This document shows, piece by piece, positions 9,896 through 21,418 of a stretch of DNA of 64,000 nucleotides. This DNA is from Apiospora phragmitis (Eukaryota; Ascomycota; Sordariomycetes; Amphisphaeriales; Apiosporaceae). The DNA is taken from contig JAQQWL010000009.1 in assembly GCA_038363925.1 (NCBI GenBank), positions 1,426,001-1,490,000 of the forward strand, given 5' to 3'. Below the pieces are notes generated by a model. The model was not told the DNA's origin. It saw nothing but the letters and a program-made list of their open reading frames with translations, and did not search any database. Both the position numbers and the translations under genes were made by a program. The first letter of the stretch is position 1, and the number at the start of each line of letters is the position of its first letter.

Positions 9896-12100
9896 GTTTG
9901 GGACTTGGGAATGCACAAGTGATGGATGTTTGTCTGTATAGGTATAAAGGAGCAGAACTCTGAACCAAAACGGAAAGAATGAACGATCGCCGTAGCTGCT
10001 CAGTTGGGACACAGGACTCTCTTTAGTCAGTCAGGCTCGGCCAATGCTGGGATGTTAGGGTAGGCCAATAGGTAGGGTGCTCCTCCAGTCGTCAGGTAAT
10101 CTACAGATTCCACAGGTAGGTCAGACATGCAAAAACGCCTAGGTCGGAAGTCTTGCAGCTAGACGGGTGGGGAGCGCGGATATGGGTGTAGTAGTATGAA
10201 TGTGAAGATGGAGGCCAACATAAGTGGTCGATGATGGTGTGCGGGTAGTCGGTGGTTGCGTTCAGGTTGCGTTGGCATGCAAGAAGGGTACCTGTGTGGA
10301 TTGGATACGATAGGCTGGTGGGACTGTTGCTGGTGCTGGTGCTGGATGGGCAACCTGGAGCTCTATCGTTATGTTGTCGGGCTGTGTGATGAAATGGAAA
10401 CCCTCTCATAACAGCATGCCTCGATCCATTACCGGCCAGTAATCACGTATATGCAGTGCAGCAGCATGATTGTAAACGAAGGTTCCAGTGCAATAACCGA
10501 TTGATGATGAAATGGAACTCCGACAAAAAGTATGAGAAGGGCGTCAGGAAATGGGAAAATCGAAGAATGAGCGCAGAAGGCTGTAACAGAAACTGACTCG
10601 GGGAAACAGGTCAAGATGCACGAATGAACATGACCTCACAGAGGGATTGGGTTAAGTTGAGGTCATCTACTCTAGAGAACCAAAAACTTCTCAAGAAGCT
10701 CATGCAGTCGAAACCTTGGTGCTAAAGCAAAAAGAACCCCCGAGCGGACAGGCCATCGATTGGCCGCAATGGCATCCCTCTGTCGCTCTACTTCGTAACC
10801 TGAATTGGCTCCAATGGTTTGACAGGCACTAGGACAGTCGGCAAGTAACGACTGAATTGAAAGCTTCCAAGGTATGGCAGGGAGACGAATGACTGCCCGG
10901 GTGGGCGAGAGAGGGTTTTCAGCTTCAACAAGATTTTAGGTACCAAAGTTAGAGGTCCAGAATGAGAAAGCTTGCTTGCTTGGCGTGGCCCCTTGTCTCG
11001 TAAACCGCCGAGAACAGTAAAAACGTGAGAAACCAATACGACTCGTGGACGGAGGAATGATGGACGTCAAAAGAATCCATCCTGCAGGGGAAAGGTACAT
11101 CATCTCCTACTAACCTCCTACGACCCCATACTGGTATTAACCTAAAGGGAGCAGCCCCCCATTCACCAGCTATTGGCCTCATGTCTTAACGTGGGCGTTA
11201 CAAATAGAAGAAAGATAGTTCCGAGTGGCGTTTCCACCCTCCGGCCGAACGAGTTAAGAGGAAGCGATACGATGGTTGGTCAAGCCGTATCACTCACACC
11301 CTCCTGGTCACAACCACACACCAAACACATGTGCAAGCTCCCCAGGCATGTGGGTAAGATCAAACAGACTGGCTCGTGGAATGCGGAATGTGGGATGTAG
11401 CCGGGAACGTCCAACCTACTGTACTAGCTAAAAGGAGGGGGAGGGGGTTAAAGAGGAGCCTTCGCTTGTGCAAAGCCTTCTCAGCCTTACCTGCGTAACA
11501 TGTTATCTATACCCCAGGCAATAAATAGCATCATGTGCATGGTCGGTGTGGCATCACGCGAACAATTGCATACAAGAATGAGACACATCCGGTGCCAATT
11601 CAAATGCCAGGGACTGATAAGGGGCGCAGTTACAGTCCCCTCATATACGCTTCCTTTAAGTCCCTTATCTAATGTGTGTCACCTGCATAAGAACTCCAGC
11701 TACCTATGCACCTACCTAGGTACATATGCATTCACCTCACCTCCGGCCATGATATGCTCGTATGCGGACAATGGACCGCATCTCTCAACTCCGGATACAC
11801 TTCCGCACCATGGCTGTGGCGGCTGTAATGGGCAGCCGGGGCTATTTTGAGAAGGATCACATGCGAGAAACCTCACAACGCAGCTCCACGGGAAATATTA
11901 GTAGCCAGTAGGTAGGCAACCTGAATCTAACAAAACACCCCGTTGTATGGCCTATATGGACATCTGGCCATAAAGGTGCAGCATGCCACCCGAGCTGGGT
12001 CGATTCAATAAATGTTCGCCATTTGCTTTTGAATGGGGGAGTGATCTTGGCTACCCTCGCAGAACAAATATACACTAGAAACAAGGCTCTCCTTCCAATA
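9896..12100. other. Intergenic region, 2.2 kb
   Basis: This is the promoter side of the RING gene, then unassigned sequence, then the 3' flank of the small membrane-protein gene. Frames are short and interrupted. A palindrome-like patch CCTACCTAGGTA lies near 11711-11722. I see no tRNA-like structure or protein-like frame. Confidence 0.5.
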
Positions 12101-12720
12101 TTACCGGCTCCGGTTGCGCGTGTCCGCTTCGTCGTCGCTGTCGTCTCTGAACCCCTCCTCAAGACTAGATGAAATGTCAGCTCGGGCTGCTTCATAGCTG
12201 TGCTTCTGTGCTCTAGGTGCTCTCTCCAAACTTACTCTCTGCTCAATCTCCTAATGCTGTCCGTATGATCCACGTTTGCATCCAGCGACAGGGCGTGCCT
12301 CCTATCGTCGCTCAGATTATCGAGTACGTCTTCCAGCTCTTCCCCGTCCGATTCAAACCTGGCATCCGAGGCATCGTCCGCCTGTACCAACCGGTCACGG
12401 ATGCCCAGGCGCCACTGCGACGGCACGAGCCATCTCGCTATCGCATCTTGCAGCCTGCCTCGGAAGGACGACGTGCGGTTCGAGATCGTGTCGAGGGGCA
12501 GGTAATGACTGTAGCGGCTGCGGTATTGGCGCCAGAGCGGGACCAGAACGTAGCTCATGACGACGAAGAGTAGGAGCGAGATGACGGCTGGTATAACCAG
12601 GGTCTGTTCTCAATGATCAGTACGGCATCGAAACGCGCGCGCGCTCGTGCGCACACGAAGGGGATCTCGTTGGACGGAGAAAGCCATCATTACCTTTGCG
12701 GCAGCTACTTTCTCGCCCAT
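12101..12720 (-). CDS. Small single-pass membrane protein of unknown function (163 aa)
   Basis: Three exons (12694-12720, 12236-12603, 12101-12197) give 492 nt, an exact frame. The first intron (12604-12693) splits MGEKVAAAK from TLVIPAVISLLLFVVMSYVL. The latter is a clear transmembrane helix (about residues 10-31), followed by a basic stretch (RQYRSRYS) that would lie on the cytosolic side. The rest is soluble: SSFRGRLQDAIARWLVPSQW, then acidic (ESDGEELEDVLDNL), ending EEGFRDDSDDEADTRNRSR. The second intron (12198-12235) is only 38 nt, but without it the frame stops at 12232 and the clearly continuing acidic tail is lost. It lies divergently from the formin gene, 2.5 kb away. Function unknown; probably a conserved fungal protein. 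Confidence 0.7.
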
Positions 12721-15241
12721 CTTGTTTATTTCTCGCAGCAACACTCGGTGTGCTCTCCGACAGAGTAAAATGTAGAAATGCCGAAACAGAAGCAGCAGTA
12801 GGTGTGATCAAGGCATCGTCTGCTCGGCGGACGAGAGATTCACAAAGCAATAGATGGTCAGACCTCGTTGTCAGACGGACGGGTGGCTCAGCACAGAGTT
12901 TCAACGTCGGGCTGTACGTCTCATCACCCGGTAACGAGGCTGAATGCTTAAATGCGGAATGCCGTGCTACCGATATGGCGATGCGGCACGCGAAGAATAT
13001 GAGGCTACGAAAGCTGCGCAGAAAGGCTACGTAAGACCCCCAAGTAAAAAGATGGAGTCCGTCATTTCCAAGCGTCGGTCGTGATGCTGGTTCGGGGCGG
13101 CCCCCCAAAAGCAATCAACGGTAGACGGGCATGGGCCCACCCCTGAGCCCTTTGGAATTGCGGGCGATCGACTATTGGCTCTATTGGCTCGGGCCCCCAC
13201 ACCCTTCAATTAGTGAAGTTGTCCTATGGTTAATTGCCTTTTACCAGTCTGCCCTGACTCTCATTGCAGCGCGTTGATTTAAGGATCGTCTGTTGCCCCT
13301 TATTCTTTCGAGAGAGAAATACCAATTACTACTACTACGACTAAGCATCTAAAACGACACGTACGTACATCTTGGTGTGCTGGGTAGTAGCGCAAAGTCT
13401 TCTCGAAGCGCTGCTTTTCTCCCCTTTTGGGGGGATATACTCCGTAGTCATTTCTTTATATCTCGTGCCTACCCTCCTGTCTTGTGTGCCTTGAAGCGCT
13501 TTATCAATTCTCCAGTACATTTTCTTGTCATGCTTGAGGTTAATGTTTCACAGTCTCAAGAGACAAAGGCACTCCTAATAGTAAATTTATACTATTATAA
13601 TACTGTAATCCGATGGTATGGGTTTCGGTCCAATAATGCATGGTTTCTGATCATGTCAAAAGTCAAGCGCACGCCAGGGGCTATGTAGCAGTAGGTTAAC
13701 AAGTTTCAAAAATGGCACACCACCATACGATCCATAGCTGATTTATGCATTGCTCAATGCAACAGGCAGTAGGATTCATAAGCAGCTTGTCAAGCATGTA
13801 ACATTGCAAAATTGCATCTCATGTTCAGGATGGATCTGGATTCTCGATAGAACGTGGCAATTAAACGTGAATTGGTCGTTTGTTGGCGTGGGCGGCAGAT
13901 GTGGGCGGTTCGTGGGAGGACGGATATCCATAATTGACCACTCAGCATTGGGATTTGATCGCAGTACCGACAAAAAAAGAGACCCTTGGCCAGCCGGTTT
14001 AAGCACAAGAGGGTTGCGGGCTATCGGAACAAAGGTTGGGGACTGTTGTTATTGGACAGGTGGCGTCGGTGGTATGCGACGTGCCCTTCTCATGATCTGT
14101 AAATCTTTAATTTTTGGAATTAATCGCCTGGGAAGAGACGGCCTCAGACTCGAAACCCAAAGTTGAATAGAACTTTAATAGTCCGGTGCTGGCGGGAAGA
14201 GAGATTGCCCCCTACACCCCTGCATGAATGGTAATTGACGTGCGGTGCGGCACAGAGGGGGTTGATCTTTTGCGCACTCCTCGACTCCTCCCTGATTTGC
14301 GCGGAGAGAGGGTCTCATGCTAGGTTAGCAGCATACGTCCCCAGTAAGTCAGGTCCCGTTCAATTCTCCTCTCACGGTGCCCTGGCTTTGGTGGCCACGA
14401 TCCTGCTTCTTCAAGGTTTCTTTTCCAACGGCGACTCTTTTTCTTTGGGAACGCGCGACCTTGCCCTCCTAGCCGGAAACTCGATGCTAATACAGGCGTG
14501 GAAGTGGTTTATGGTTGTTTCATGCAAGCGATGCATGTCGGACCTGATCCAGGAGAACCGTAATTCCCTCCTTTGACATCACGAAACGGCACGGGTCCGT
14601 CCAAGGAACAGAGACGACGATTCTTGGTGCATGATGCGATCCGACTTGAAACCGAGATAGCTCGATCTCGCCGACACACTAGGACAAGGAAACAAGACAC
14701 CTGCCACCACCCTCCAACACTGCCATCCCACCGAAACATACCATCAATTCGCTACAGTCTTGCAGACCTACACTAGCTGGGCTCCAGCCGCTCCACGTCT
14801 CTCGGTAGTCCACCAGCGCACCAAAAACCCGATCTGTACCTTGAAACTTAAAGCCTAGAAGCTCACAAAGCAACGTCCCTCCGTGCGACTTGTCAAGACT
14901 TGGGAGGACTGTGGGTTTTTGGCGCCGTACCTCTCTCGATCTGGTACTACCTGTCACAGTTCAACTTGCTGGGGAACTTATTGGCGACTGCATACTCAGC
15001 ACATTGCTCAAATTGATACTTCCCACCTTGGACGAAACCACGACATTGCAAACTCCTCCACACGCACGCCATTTCGAGCCCACCCCCTCGCTTCTGCATA
15101 GCGTCTTGTGCCGCCGGAACCCTCCGCATTGAGTACTATTGAAACGAGTGCAATCATACGGCAATTGGACGGGGGGAGGATTGCTTGGAGCATCGGCGTT
15201 TCACCGCGCCTGGGTTGCCCACCCTCGCTACCACCGTCAAC
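12721..15241. other. Intergenic region, 2.5 kb, between the membrane-protein gene and the formin gene
   Basis: A divergent promoter region serving the formin (to the right) and the small membrane protein (to the left). The last 300 bp before 15242 are pyrimidine-rich, typical of a fungal 5' leader. Frames inside are short or overlap the neighbouring intron. No supported gene. Confidence 0.55.
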
Positions 15242-18200
15242 ATGTCCGCCGCCGACAAGTCCAGAGGCTTCTTCTCCCGAAGCAAGCACAAAAACACTGG
15301 CGACAAGCGCATCGAGGAAGACGCTGCCTCGTCCGTATCGCGATCATCACAGCCGTCGCGACATGCCAGAGAATCCTCCGTCGTGTCCGTTGATCGCCCC
15401 AGTACACCTGAGATGGGCATAAATCACATGGCCGGTCCCATCACAGCTATCCCCTATGACACCACCCACCCCGATCGACGAAGTCCCATACCCGTCGAAT
15501 ACCTCCCCCGACCCGATCAAATGTCGCAACGAAGAGAGCCGCTGCCACATCAGCTTAATAAGTCTACCAGTGATTTTCACCAGTACCCCTCCTTCGACGC
15601 TAACTCCCTCCCAAATGCTGCCGGATCTCACTTATCGGCGCGCCCGCCAACAGGCTCGCATAACGTCACGATGGCCAGCACCGGCCGGGCCGCCCAATAC
15701 CAGCAATGGGGCCCGGCCGGACCGCCGCCTGGCTACCCGCGGGGAAGCTACGCTACTTCCACGCATTCTAGCAGATACGATCCGTATGCGCCATCAATGG
15801 GCAGGGCTTCACGAGAAAGCGACCAGTCCAGTACATTTTCAGGTAATGCCAGAGACCCTGATCTACCAACCACCCCACGCTTATCCAGAGTTTCAGCACT
15901 GCCGAGTGCTACATCGCAAAGTTCCTTCGCCTCGCATAACTCCAATCGCGAATCTCAGCGTTCCACCAAATTCCCCGGCGGTTCGTATTCGCCTGGCCTC
16001 GTCGGGCCGGATGGATTTACCCTTACGAGACCCGAGGACGACAGAGTCACCGAGCAGATGTTCTACGAGCTGATGCAAAAACGAGGCTGGCACAACTTAC
16101 CTGAACAGGCGCGGCGGCAGATGACGGCGTACCCGTCCTCGAAGAAGTGGACACTTATCTACCAGGACCGCTTAGCAGAGTGGCAGGGCGAACAGAGGAG
16201 GAGGCAGACCGCAAAGATAGGGCAGTATTCGAACGTCGATTTTAGTTCCAACAGCAGCAGCACTCCCTTCGCCGATGAAGAGGGCTCGCCGGAATGGTAC
16301 GTACGGAAAGTCATGGATAACACCCTAGATACGAAAGGCCTTGGAAGTTTGGAGGTCAACCTCAGGACTCAGCAAATAGGCTGGGTGAAGCGCTTCATCG
16401 AATGCCAAGGTCAAGTGGCTTTGACAAACGTACTCTTGAAGATCAACCGCAAGACTGCCACGGGCCCTGCGCAACCGCAAGACGCGAAAGGCAGCGACAA
16501 GAACCTCGACAAGGAGTACGATATTGTGAAGTGCTTGAAGGCCCTCCTCAACAACAAATATGGTGCCGATGATGCGCTTGCGCATCAGCAGGTTGTCGTG
16601 GCGCTTGCGACATCTCTCATCTCGCCAAGACTTACAACCAGGAAGTTGGTCAGCGATGTGCTCACTTTCCTCTGCCATTGGGAGGAAGGGGACGGCCACA
16701 TGAAGGTCATCCAGGCTATGGATGTGGTGAAGACCCAGCAAAATGAGAATGGACGATTCGATGCCTGGATGCGCCTCGTCGAGGTCACCATCGATGGCCG
16801 TGGCAAGATGGGCAGTCTTGTTGGCGCAAGTGATGAGTTGCGAAGTGGTGGTATCGGCATGGAGAACTTGCTCATGGAATACGCGGTCGCAACCCTGATT
16901 CTCATCAACATGATCATCGATGCTCCGGAGAGAGACCTTCAGCTCCGGATGCACCTGCGGGCGCAGTTCGGCGCTTGTGGGATCAAGCGGATTCTCACCA
17001 AGATGGAGGCTTTCCAGTACGACCTCATCGACAAGCAGATCGAGCATTACCGCACCAATGAAGCTATTGACTACGAGGATATGCTCGAGCGGGAGAACAG
17101 TAGCATCAAGGACAATTTCGAGGGTGAAGTCAAAGATCTCAACGACCCGGCCCAGATTGTTGACGCCATCCAACAACGACTGCAAGGGTCCAAGACCCAG
17201 ACTACTTCGTCTCGGCCTGCAGCATCTGCTGCTCATCCGAGATAACGATGGCGAGGAGCGCCTGCGCATGTTCCAGCTCGTGGACTCGATGCTTAGCTAT
17301 GTGGCTATGGATAGGAGGTTACCTAATATGGACCTCAAGCAAAGTCTCAACTTCACCGTCCAGAGTCTCCTCGACAAGCTACACACGGACTCGGAAGCTC
17401 GACAAGCCCTCGATGAAGCCCTGGAAAGCCGTCAGATTGCCGACGCCGCTATGGCCGAGCGCGACGAGATGAGAGCGAAGCTGGAGCTGGGAGCTGATGG
17501 CCTTGTAGCCAAGCTTCAGAGACAGCTAGAAGAGCAGGCGAGGTTCATCGAAGCTCAGAAACGCCACGCGGATGGTCTGAAAGCCGAGATCGAGAGTATG
17601 CAGACAGTACGTGCCAAGGAGGCACAGCGCTACGAACTGGAGACTCGTGAGCTGTATCTTATGCTACGAGACGCACAAGATGTCGCCGCTTCTCAGGCTA
17701 TTAAGCAGAGCGCTGGTGGTGCTACCAAACTTGCCGACGAAGACCCAGTCCGTATGCAAGGTATCATGGACCGTGAAAGACTCATGGAGCGGCTGCAGAT
17801 GCAAATTGAGCGGCAAAAGACGCAGTACAAGCTTGAAGGAAGGGTTTGGGGCGAGACCGTCGGGTCCCTCGGACCGTCTGCGAGCCCTGCGAGAAGAAAT
17901 GGACGGTTATTCTGCCCCTGAAGGCTCTGGCCTACCGCCGGACGGCATGACCAACTCCATGCTAGGCACAGTCACTCGCCACACCAAGATACCAAGAAAG
18001 CCTGTCAACGCCCAGGGTGAGCCTATTGCTGAAGATGGCGAGGAAGACGAGGATGGCGATATTATCTACGAAAAGCCGCGACTCGTTATGATGAAGAGAC
18101 CTGTTATGGACCCACGACAGGCGAGCAACTTGCTGAGTGAGATTCAAGCCAAGGGCAAGAGGTACGGCGACAGTGATTCGGAAGACGGTGATGAGACTAC

Positions 18201-20665
18201 GGGCGAGAACGGTACACCCAAGATCCAAATCACCGCTGCCTCTGGCGGTATCCCCGGAGGTGTACCTGGAGAGACCGGCGGTATCCTTGGGGGTGTTCCT
18301 GGAGAAATCGGTGGTATTCCCGGCGGTGGTCCCCCACTCCCTCCCCCGCCTCCTCCAATGCCCGGTCAAGGTGGAATGCCACCGCCGCCGCCACCACCAC
18401 CTCCCCCCTCCCCTATGCCAGGACAAGTACCTGGAGCTCCACCACCACCGCCTCCTCCGCCACCGCCGCCTATGCCGGGTCAAGGTGGTATGCCACCACC
18501 GCCGCCGCCACCTCCGCCACCTCCTGGCGCTCCTGGCGCTCCTGGCGCTCCGCCGCCTCCACCTATGCCCGGCGCTATGTCCGGCCGATTCCCTTTCTGC
18601 GCAAAACAATTTCTCGCCTGCCCCTACTATCGGCCTACCTGTTGTCCGTCCCAAGAAGAAGCTCAAGGCTTTCCATTGGGAGAAGGTCGATACCCCAGAA
18701 GCAAGTCATTGGGCTGCGCATGATCCTTCGGCCCAAGAAAGGGAAGAGAAGTACCTCGAGCTTAGTAAGAAGGGTATCCTTGATGAGGTCGAGAAGCTGT
18801 TCATGGCCAGAGAGATCAAGAAGCTGGGTGCGGGTACCTCTAAGAAAGATGACAAGAAGCAACTTATTTCGGGTGATCTGCGTAAAGCTTATCGTAAGTA
18901 CATCCCTATCGGTTTGCGAACACTGCTTGTATACTGACTAAACTTTTTTTTTCTCCCAGACATTGCTCTTGCCAAATTCTCCCAACACCCTGTCGAGAAG
19001 ATCGTGCAGATGATCATCCACTGCGACACCGCCGTACTAGATAACCCTGTCGTCATGGATTTCCTTCAAAAGGATGATCTCTGCAACATCCCAGACAACC
19101 TATCAAAGCAGATGGCGCCATACAGCAAGGATTGGACAAGCCCTGGAGCGGCCGACGACAAACGCGAATTGGACCCCAACGAGCTTACTCGAGAAGATCA
19201 GCTCTTCTTGTTCACGGCATACGAATTGCATCACTACTGGAAGAGCAGAATGCGGGCTCTCTCGCTCACGAGGACATTCGAGTCGGATTACGATGAGATC
19301 AACGAGAAGATTCGGCAAGTCGTCGAGGTATCTGAGTCGCTCCGAGACTCGGTATCGCTGATGAATGTTCTGGGCTTGATTCTTGACATTGGTAATTACA
19401 TGAACGATGCCAACAAGCAAGCACGAGGTTTCAAGCTGAGCTCACTTGCTCGTCTCGGCATGGTCAAGGATGACAAGAACGAATCTACCTTGGCTGATTT
19501 GGTCGAGCGCATTGTGCGCAACCAGTACCCAGAATGGGAGGTCTTCACCGCCGATATAGCACCTGTTATCGCTGTGCAGAAGGTCAACATCGAACAACTT
19601 CAACTCGACGCCAAGAAGTACATTGAAAACATCAAGAATGTGCAGATGACTCTCGATAGCGGCAGTTTGTCCGACCCCAAGAAGTTCCACCCGCAAGACC
19701 GTGTTAGTCCCATTGTTCAGCGGTGTATGAAGGATGCCCGTTTCAAGGCCGAGCAGATGTCACTGTATCTCGAAGAGATGACTCGTACCTACAACGACAT
19801 CATGGTCTTCTACGGCGAAGATCCTGCAGACGAGAACGCCCGTCGTGATTTCTTCGCTAAGCTTGCTTTCTTCTTGCAAGAGTGGAAGAAGTCACGGGAC
19901 AAGAACATCCAGTACGAGGAGCAACGGCGTCGCAACGAGGCTTCCATGAAGCGCAAGCACGCCAACCAGCTCAAGATCAACGCAGTTGCCGAAGCAACCG
20001 GCCACCAGTCACCGGCATCGCCTGCCAGTGCTGGCGCTATGGACAGTCTGCTCGAGAAACTGCGTGCCGCGGCTCCTCAGGCAAGAGACCAGCGCGACCG
20101 CAGACGGAGGGCGAGACTCAGAGATCGACACCAGGTTCGGGTTGCCAGTGGCCAGAAGATACCCGATCCCGACGAGGCCCCCGATGTCGAGAATGGTCTC
20201 CGTTCCGATGGTACCAGTGTAGCAGACACGAATGGCGAGGGGCCTATGAGTCCTCCGATGCTGTCCCCCAGTGTCGCTAGCGAAGGCGGCGAGGATAGTC
20301 TGGCTAGCCGAGCCGAGATGCTGCTCCGAGATATGAGGGGCGGCGATGGTGTCGAAGAGGGCGAGGGCGAGCCCAGAGAAGCCAGCATACGGAGAAGCGC
20401 TGCCGAAGAGAGGCGCTCGCGTAGAAGAAGGCTCAAGGGAGGGAGTGTGGCAAGCACACATAGTGGTGCTGGTGGCGAAGGAGAAGAAGGCGATGGCATG
20501 AAGAGCCCTGTGACGGATGCGTCTGTTCCTCCAGTCCCAGCTCTGCCTGCGGACTCCATGTCGTCGCCCAAGGCCGCTGAACCGGAGGAGACTAAGCCAC
20601 CGTCGTCCCCTCCTGAGCCGCCTGCTGAACCGCCTGCTGAACCGCAATCATCTTCACCCCACTGA
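15242..20665 (+). CDS. bni1: Diaphanous-related formin (Bni1/SepA type)
   Basis: This formin nucleates and elongates actin cables at hyphal tips and septa under Rho GTPase control. In order: a disordered Ser/Pro N-terminus; the GTPase-binding/FH3 armadillo region (from TEQMFYELMQKRGWHNLPEQ, through MEAFQYDLIDKQIEHYR and MDLKQSLNFTVQSLLDKLHT); a coiled coil; FH1 poly-Pro repeats (about 18320-18570); FH2 (from KLKAFHWEKVDTPEASHW to about 19900); and a C-terminal autoinhibitory DAD (MDSLLEKLRAAAP followed by RDRRRRAR). One intron, 18894-18959. The frame is broken at four points: one base missing near 17200, one missing near 17215, one extra near 17863 and one extra near 18592. The net change is zero, and the two exons total 5358 nt (1786 codons). 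Conservation on both sides of each break argues for assembly errors, not loss of this important gene. Confidence 0.93.
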
Positions 20666-21342
20666 GCGATAAGGTGCTAAGGGACTTGGTTTAGCAAGCC
20701 CTGTCGGAGTATATGTCACGCATTATATCAGAGTGATGACGGGTTAGACCGTAACGTAATGTCTACACACTTCACACTATATTCACTGCACACAAGCAGG
20801 GGCGTTCAGCCGCCGCACTTCGAAACCTTTTTAGGTATCACAGCTCTCGAAGAGCTTGGCACGCCATATCGGCCTCGATTACTACACAAGCACACTTTAC
20901 TAGCGAGGTACGGCATTCCAAGACAATCTTTACCTCGGCGTGAGAAGTACTGTCATAGCTGCCACACCATCAGCTATGAATTGTTCGGCAAGGTTGAACC
21001 CCTAAAGCGCGGGCATGTGACCTCCTATTCCAACCTATGTCGGTTTAGGACGAGACAATCTTGGGCTGTAGTAGTAGCCCAGTTGACATGCAAGAATAGC
21101 TTCGGAGATGATGTGTAGGTGTAGGCAAGGAAGTAAGGCGGGCCAAGAAGCTGCATGTTGGGTCGGTGCCTGGGAGGAGTGTGGGATGATGAGCATGGAC
21201 ATGAGAGACTGGATCCATATATGTTTTATACAACTTTAGTATATATGCAATTGTATCAAATAACACATCCTATTCCACCATCACACCTATCAGACATCTT
21301 CGAAGCATATGCGTTTGCCTATTGAGGCTGGCAAGTAATCAA
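20666..21342. other. Convergent 3' region between formin and GH92 genes
   Basis: 3' untranslated and terminator sequence for two converging genes, AT-rich near 21200-21350. No coding frame is supported. Confidence 0.6.
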
Positions 21343-21418
21343 TCTACTATATAGACTTCAGATCACATAGTGTCCGGGGCTCTACTATATAGACTTCAGA
21401 TCACATAGTGTCCGGGGC
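21343..21418. repeat. Perfect 38-bp tandem duplication at the 3' end of the GH92 gene
   Basis: Unit 1 (21343-21380) and unit 2 (21381-21418) are identical. Unit 2 encodes the last residues and stop codon of the mannosidase on the minus strand. Unit 1 is an extra copy just downstream. Confidence 0.97.

Noticed and set aside
12617..13114. 165-codon minus-strand frame upstream of the small membrane protein
   Set aside because: Overlaps that gene's first intron and exon in another frame and shows no protein-like features.
16325..17269. 314-codon minus-strand frame
   Set aside because: Antisense to the formin FH3 region.
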